A program made the translations under genes and the position numbers. A DNA stretch of 64,000 nucleotides from positions 868,001 to 932,000 of the forward strand of contig BLSF01000001.1 of assembly GCA_012862575.1 (NCBI GenBank). Direction: 5' to 3'. This document shows, in pieces, positions 62,801-64,000 of this stretch (position 1 is the first letter of the stretch; every line of letters begins with the position of its first letter). This DNA is from Parietichytrium sp. I65-24A (lineage: Eukaryota; Sar; Bigyra; Thraustochytrida; Thraustochytriidae). Under the pieces are notes generated by a model. The model was given only the letters and a program-made list of their open reading frames with translations. It was not told the origin of the DNA and searched no databases.

Positions 62801-63414
62801 CCGTCTTTCAGTTTCTAGTTCCTCTGGAAGTGTGTGTCTCGGAGGTGGAGCGGTCCAAAGTCCTAAAGCCGGATGATATACGCACTTCCACCTTTGAAGG
62901 GCTCGGTGGCGACCGCACCATGACACTGGAAGCGGGCGGCAAACAAGTTGAAACGGACGAAACTGTTCTCCAAGCAGCCCTCGCTGTGGACAAGCCAGTC
63001 ATAATTGCTGCAGACGACAATGCTGTAAATCGGAAGGTACTCGCAACGATTTTCTCTCGGTGGGTCCCTGAAGTACACCTTGTGGTCTTTGAGTGCGGTG
63101 AGTCCACGATCAAATCACTACCCCTTCTGAAAGACCGCATTCAGGCGTTTCTTTTGGATCATCACATGCCAAACATGAGCGGAATGGATGCCAGCAAAGT
63201 CATCCGCCAGCAGATGGGCGACGACATCCCGGTGTTCATCCTGACTGCTGATTGCTCTGTCACCAATGACACAGTGGTCAAGGAGGGTCTAACTGGAGTA
63301 ATCCACAAGCCGGTTACTGTGAAAAAAATTCGCGAGGTCCTTCAGGACACTTTTGAGCGGTGCGCAACTGGCAACGGTCACGCCATCAGCGACGGGTCTG
63401 ATTCCACCAAGTAA
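59872..63414 (+). CDS. Biliverdin-type phytochrome histidine kinase with receiver domain
   Basis: This is a 1180-residue protein. It has a PAS domain with the chromophore cysteine at 14 (RCDREPIHL, as in bacterial and fungal phytochromes), a GAF domain (about 219-385) with the DIP motif at 271-273 and VACHHY, and a PHY domain with the tongue motif PRNSF near 567. There is no cysteine in the GAF position used by plant phytochromes. A histidine kinase follows: phospho-acceptor His 632 in SHELRTPF, N-box NALRF near 749, G2 box GTGLGLS near 902. A receiver domain follows (phospho-acceptor Asp about 1096 in LLDHHMPN, Lys in HKPV). It is thus a complete hybrid two-component photoreceptor. A ~95-residue insertion separates the N-box from the G1 box. 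The ATG at 59872 has a GAGGAATGG context; the frame upstream lacks ATG. Confidence 0.9.
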   Translation: MEGANRLDQQLTRCDREPIHLLPEIQDTGALIVLRLECVQDEQVKSAKVVQVSENCARFGMPEPGDVLGSEPESLVDPSDVVNFRGLLTNIWKEGAQNSSAPSSTLKVDESAFNGKGEDWWDKGFTQRDLNKFLSNCKKSTFTALRTSTAILKMNKGTTVQCTGFNVVHGKEKLIVLELETMDQYSFTYLEAHNFVESLSHVSSHLSKSYFSHGQFAKVISILRDMTGFDRVMLYQFDEEGHGTIVAESTSDHLDLDLHQSFFGKKFPGSDIPKQARSLYIRNKVRSIASVDGVSVKLCPPLVDGMPIDLSDSKLRQVSHVHVKYLQNMQVAASASASVVVEGELWGLVACHHYNGPLPLTPYRRMILMSISALVQNAIEAQLNRERQILLRRVHDATMILENPGINPDECLETLAKDLQQIFNTDAILLATYKTEFAAPLQGRDDGMSYSEARKRGLSNLKLSISSLTAEGEPIDKDFVHQVSSELVRRNIITSDVPCTPSLERDLPDMFEEYTPSAQYLTPCGVAVAKCMAYDLVFVRRELEENIQWAGKEGYEIAAGNSTKALTPRNSFETYNQAVKNRAAPWKMIELEGIKLARMRLLAAAERVHVTNALSNLRISKMTSMFLAHMSHELRTPFNGIVGMLSVLLEDKELLPEQVKSMLQTVNRSAESMLDILDDILTVTRLEEGKMELKRAKFVLCDLLEDVSTLFKVRADKLGVELLTNSNLASNSVVIGDVGRIRQVLLNLVGNALRFVPQTGGKISVDFQSFKDFSDAMAAVRKSANSYTHGTHSVQEIANDVELSQIMLRRVAKSEWVTNGMRAATSHILQSQSSSSSTPRRATDEIALRKRERGASPNIMDEQTFALFSVRDNGHGVEKGGAANLFRKFSQIDSSEKKLYQGTGLGLSICHQLCKLMGGAIWCFSSTEESLAMRENGTNGDCDGVSDNSSIESPPAKRTKVASPRDSPNGPLHTSGAVFQFLVPLEVCVSEVERSKVLKPDDIRTSTFEGLGGDRTMTLEAGGKQVETDETVLQAALAVDKPVIIAADDNAVNRKVLATIFSRWVPEVHLVVFECGESTIKSLPLLKDRIQAFLLDHHMPNMSGMDASKVIRQQMGDDIPVFILTADCSVTNDTVVKEGLTGVIHKPVTVKKIREVLQDTFERCATGNGHAISDGSDSTK

Positions 63415-64000
63415 TCACATGTATGAGCACCGGAAGAAGCGTTGCGTCTCTACATCGTGCAGCGCAAACAAACCCTAGCTAGTGGAAGGTAGGGTGCATC
63501 GTCAATTTTGTTTTCTCGCATCTCGTTTTGCTTTGGAGCTGCCAGCTCCGCCAGAGCTTTTGGGCATCGTCGCCAGGCCACCTCCGGTTCTTGATCAGTA
63601 CCGACCATTTTTTTTAATTTTGAAGGTTTTGGAGTTTCCTTCCATGAAGCGAAAAAGAAAAGAGAAACGTTTTGTTTCGATCAAGCAAATTTTTTAGTTG
63701 TCCTTGTGCTCTGATTGCGAGTATTCCTTCTCTTCGTATGCTGGCTGATCAAAAATAACTTATTCGATCCACGTGGTTCGATCTTGTCATATCTCATTCT
63801 CCGATACTTACACTCACTATGGCAGGGGTTACAGCTGCTCACTGCCGTTTGCCATTCACACAGAAATTCACGAATAAAAAGAGAAGGGGAAAAGTAGGCA
63901 CACGAACAGCCATGTTCGTCTAAACAAAAAGAAAAAATAGGTTTGGTTAGGGTTGGCTCGATTTGAAAGAGGAGTCGCTCGTGCAAGTCTTGCCAACTGC
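63415..64000. other. 3' flank of the phytochrome gene
   Basis: No gene is supported; an AATAAA lies at 63873-63878. Confidence 0.45.

Noticed and set aside
1-64000. CRISPR arrays, insertion sequences, retroelements or viral genes
   Set aside because: No direct-repeat/spacer array and no reverse transcriptase, integrase or capsid-like protein is visible.

Overview
This is a gene-dense, intron-poor nuclear fragment from a unicellular eukaryote. I support 21 protein-coding genes, on both strands, with no tRNA, rRNA or recognisable mobile element. Most genes are single uninterrupted exons; the golgin-like gene near 48-57 kb is an 8.9-kb exon. Two genes are clearly spliced, a RAD51 paralogue and a DPY-30-motif gene, with 119-138 nt introns (GTAAGT or GTGAGT donors, ACAG-type acceptors). 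The organism should make cilia or flagella, because SPEF2/CPC1, a CCDC78-like kinesin-related protein and a DPY-30-motif protein are all present. It also carries a phytochrome of the biliverdin-binding bacterial/fungal/stramenopile type fused to a histidine kinase and receiver. Together with low intron density, this suggests a flagellated protist, possibly a stramenopile. That placement is inference and one window cannot settle it.

Layout. 1-12.7 kb: SPEF2 (+), kinesin-like CCDC78-type protein (-), PH-domain protein (-), RAD51D (+, one intron). 12.7-24.2 kb: WW-domain acidic protein (-), type I membrane protein (-), coiled-coil protein (+), SART3/Prp24-like U4/U6 recycling factor (-). 24.6-33.7 kb: membrane protein with a CRAL-TRIO-like segment (-), an unrecognised gene with a duplicated ~60-residue domain (+), a small single-pass membrane protein candidate (+), a protein kinase with HLD in place of HRD (-). 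35.8-45.7 kb: VPS4 (+), a double-DUF1279 mitochondrial protein (+), DPY-30 gene (-, one intron), CDV3-like protein (+), MsrB (-), bromodomain protein (+). 47.2-64 kb: THEM6-like thioesterase (+), giant tail-anchored golgin-like coiled coil (-), phytochrome histidine kinase (+).

Genes are mostly divergent or convergent singletons with no operon logic, though three or four of the 21 are ciliary. Intergenic DNA is not featureless. Many genes have a polypurine (GA/GATA) tract on the coding strand shortly before the ATG, and several have a C-rich CCACC-type tract a few hundred bases further upstream. Islands of an interrupted CAGAATTC-type simple repeat recur in at least five gaps, and 9-bp tandem repeats recur near gene starts. 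These strand-polar 5' elements, the unrecognised duplicated-domain gene and the biliverdin-type phytochrome are the items most worth a second look.
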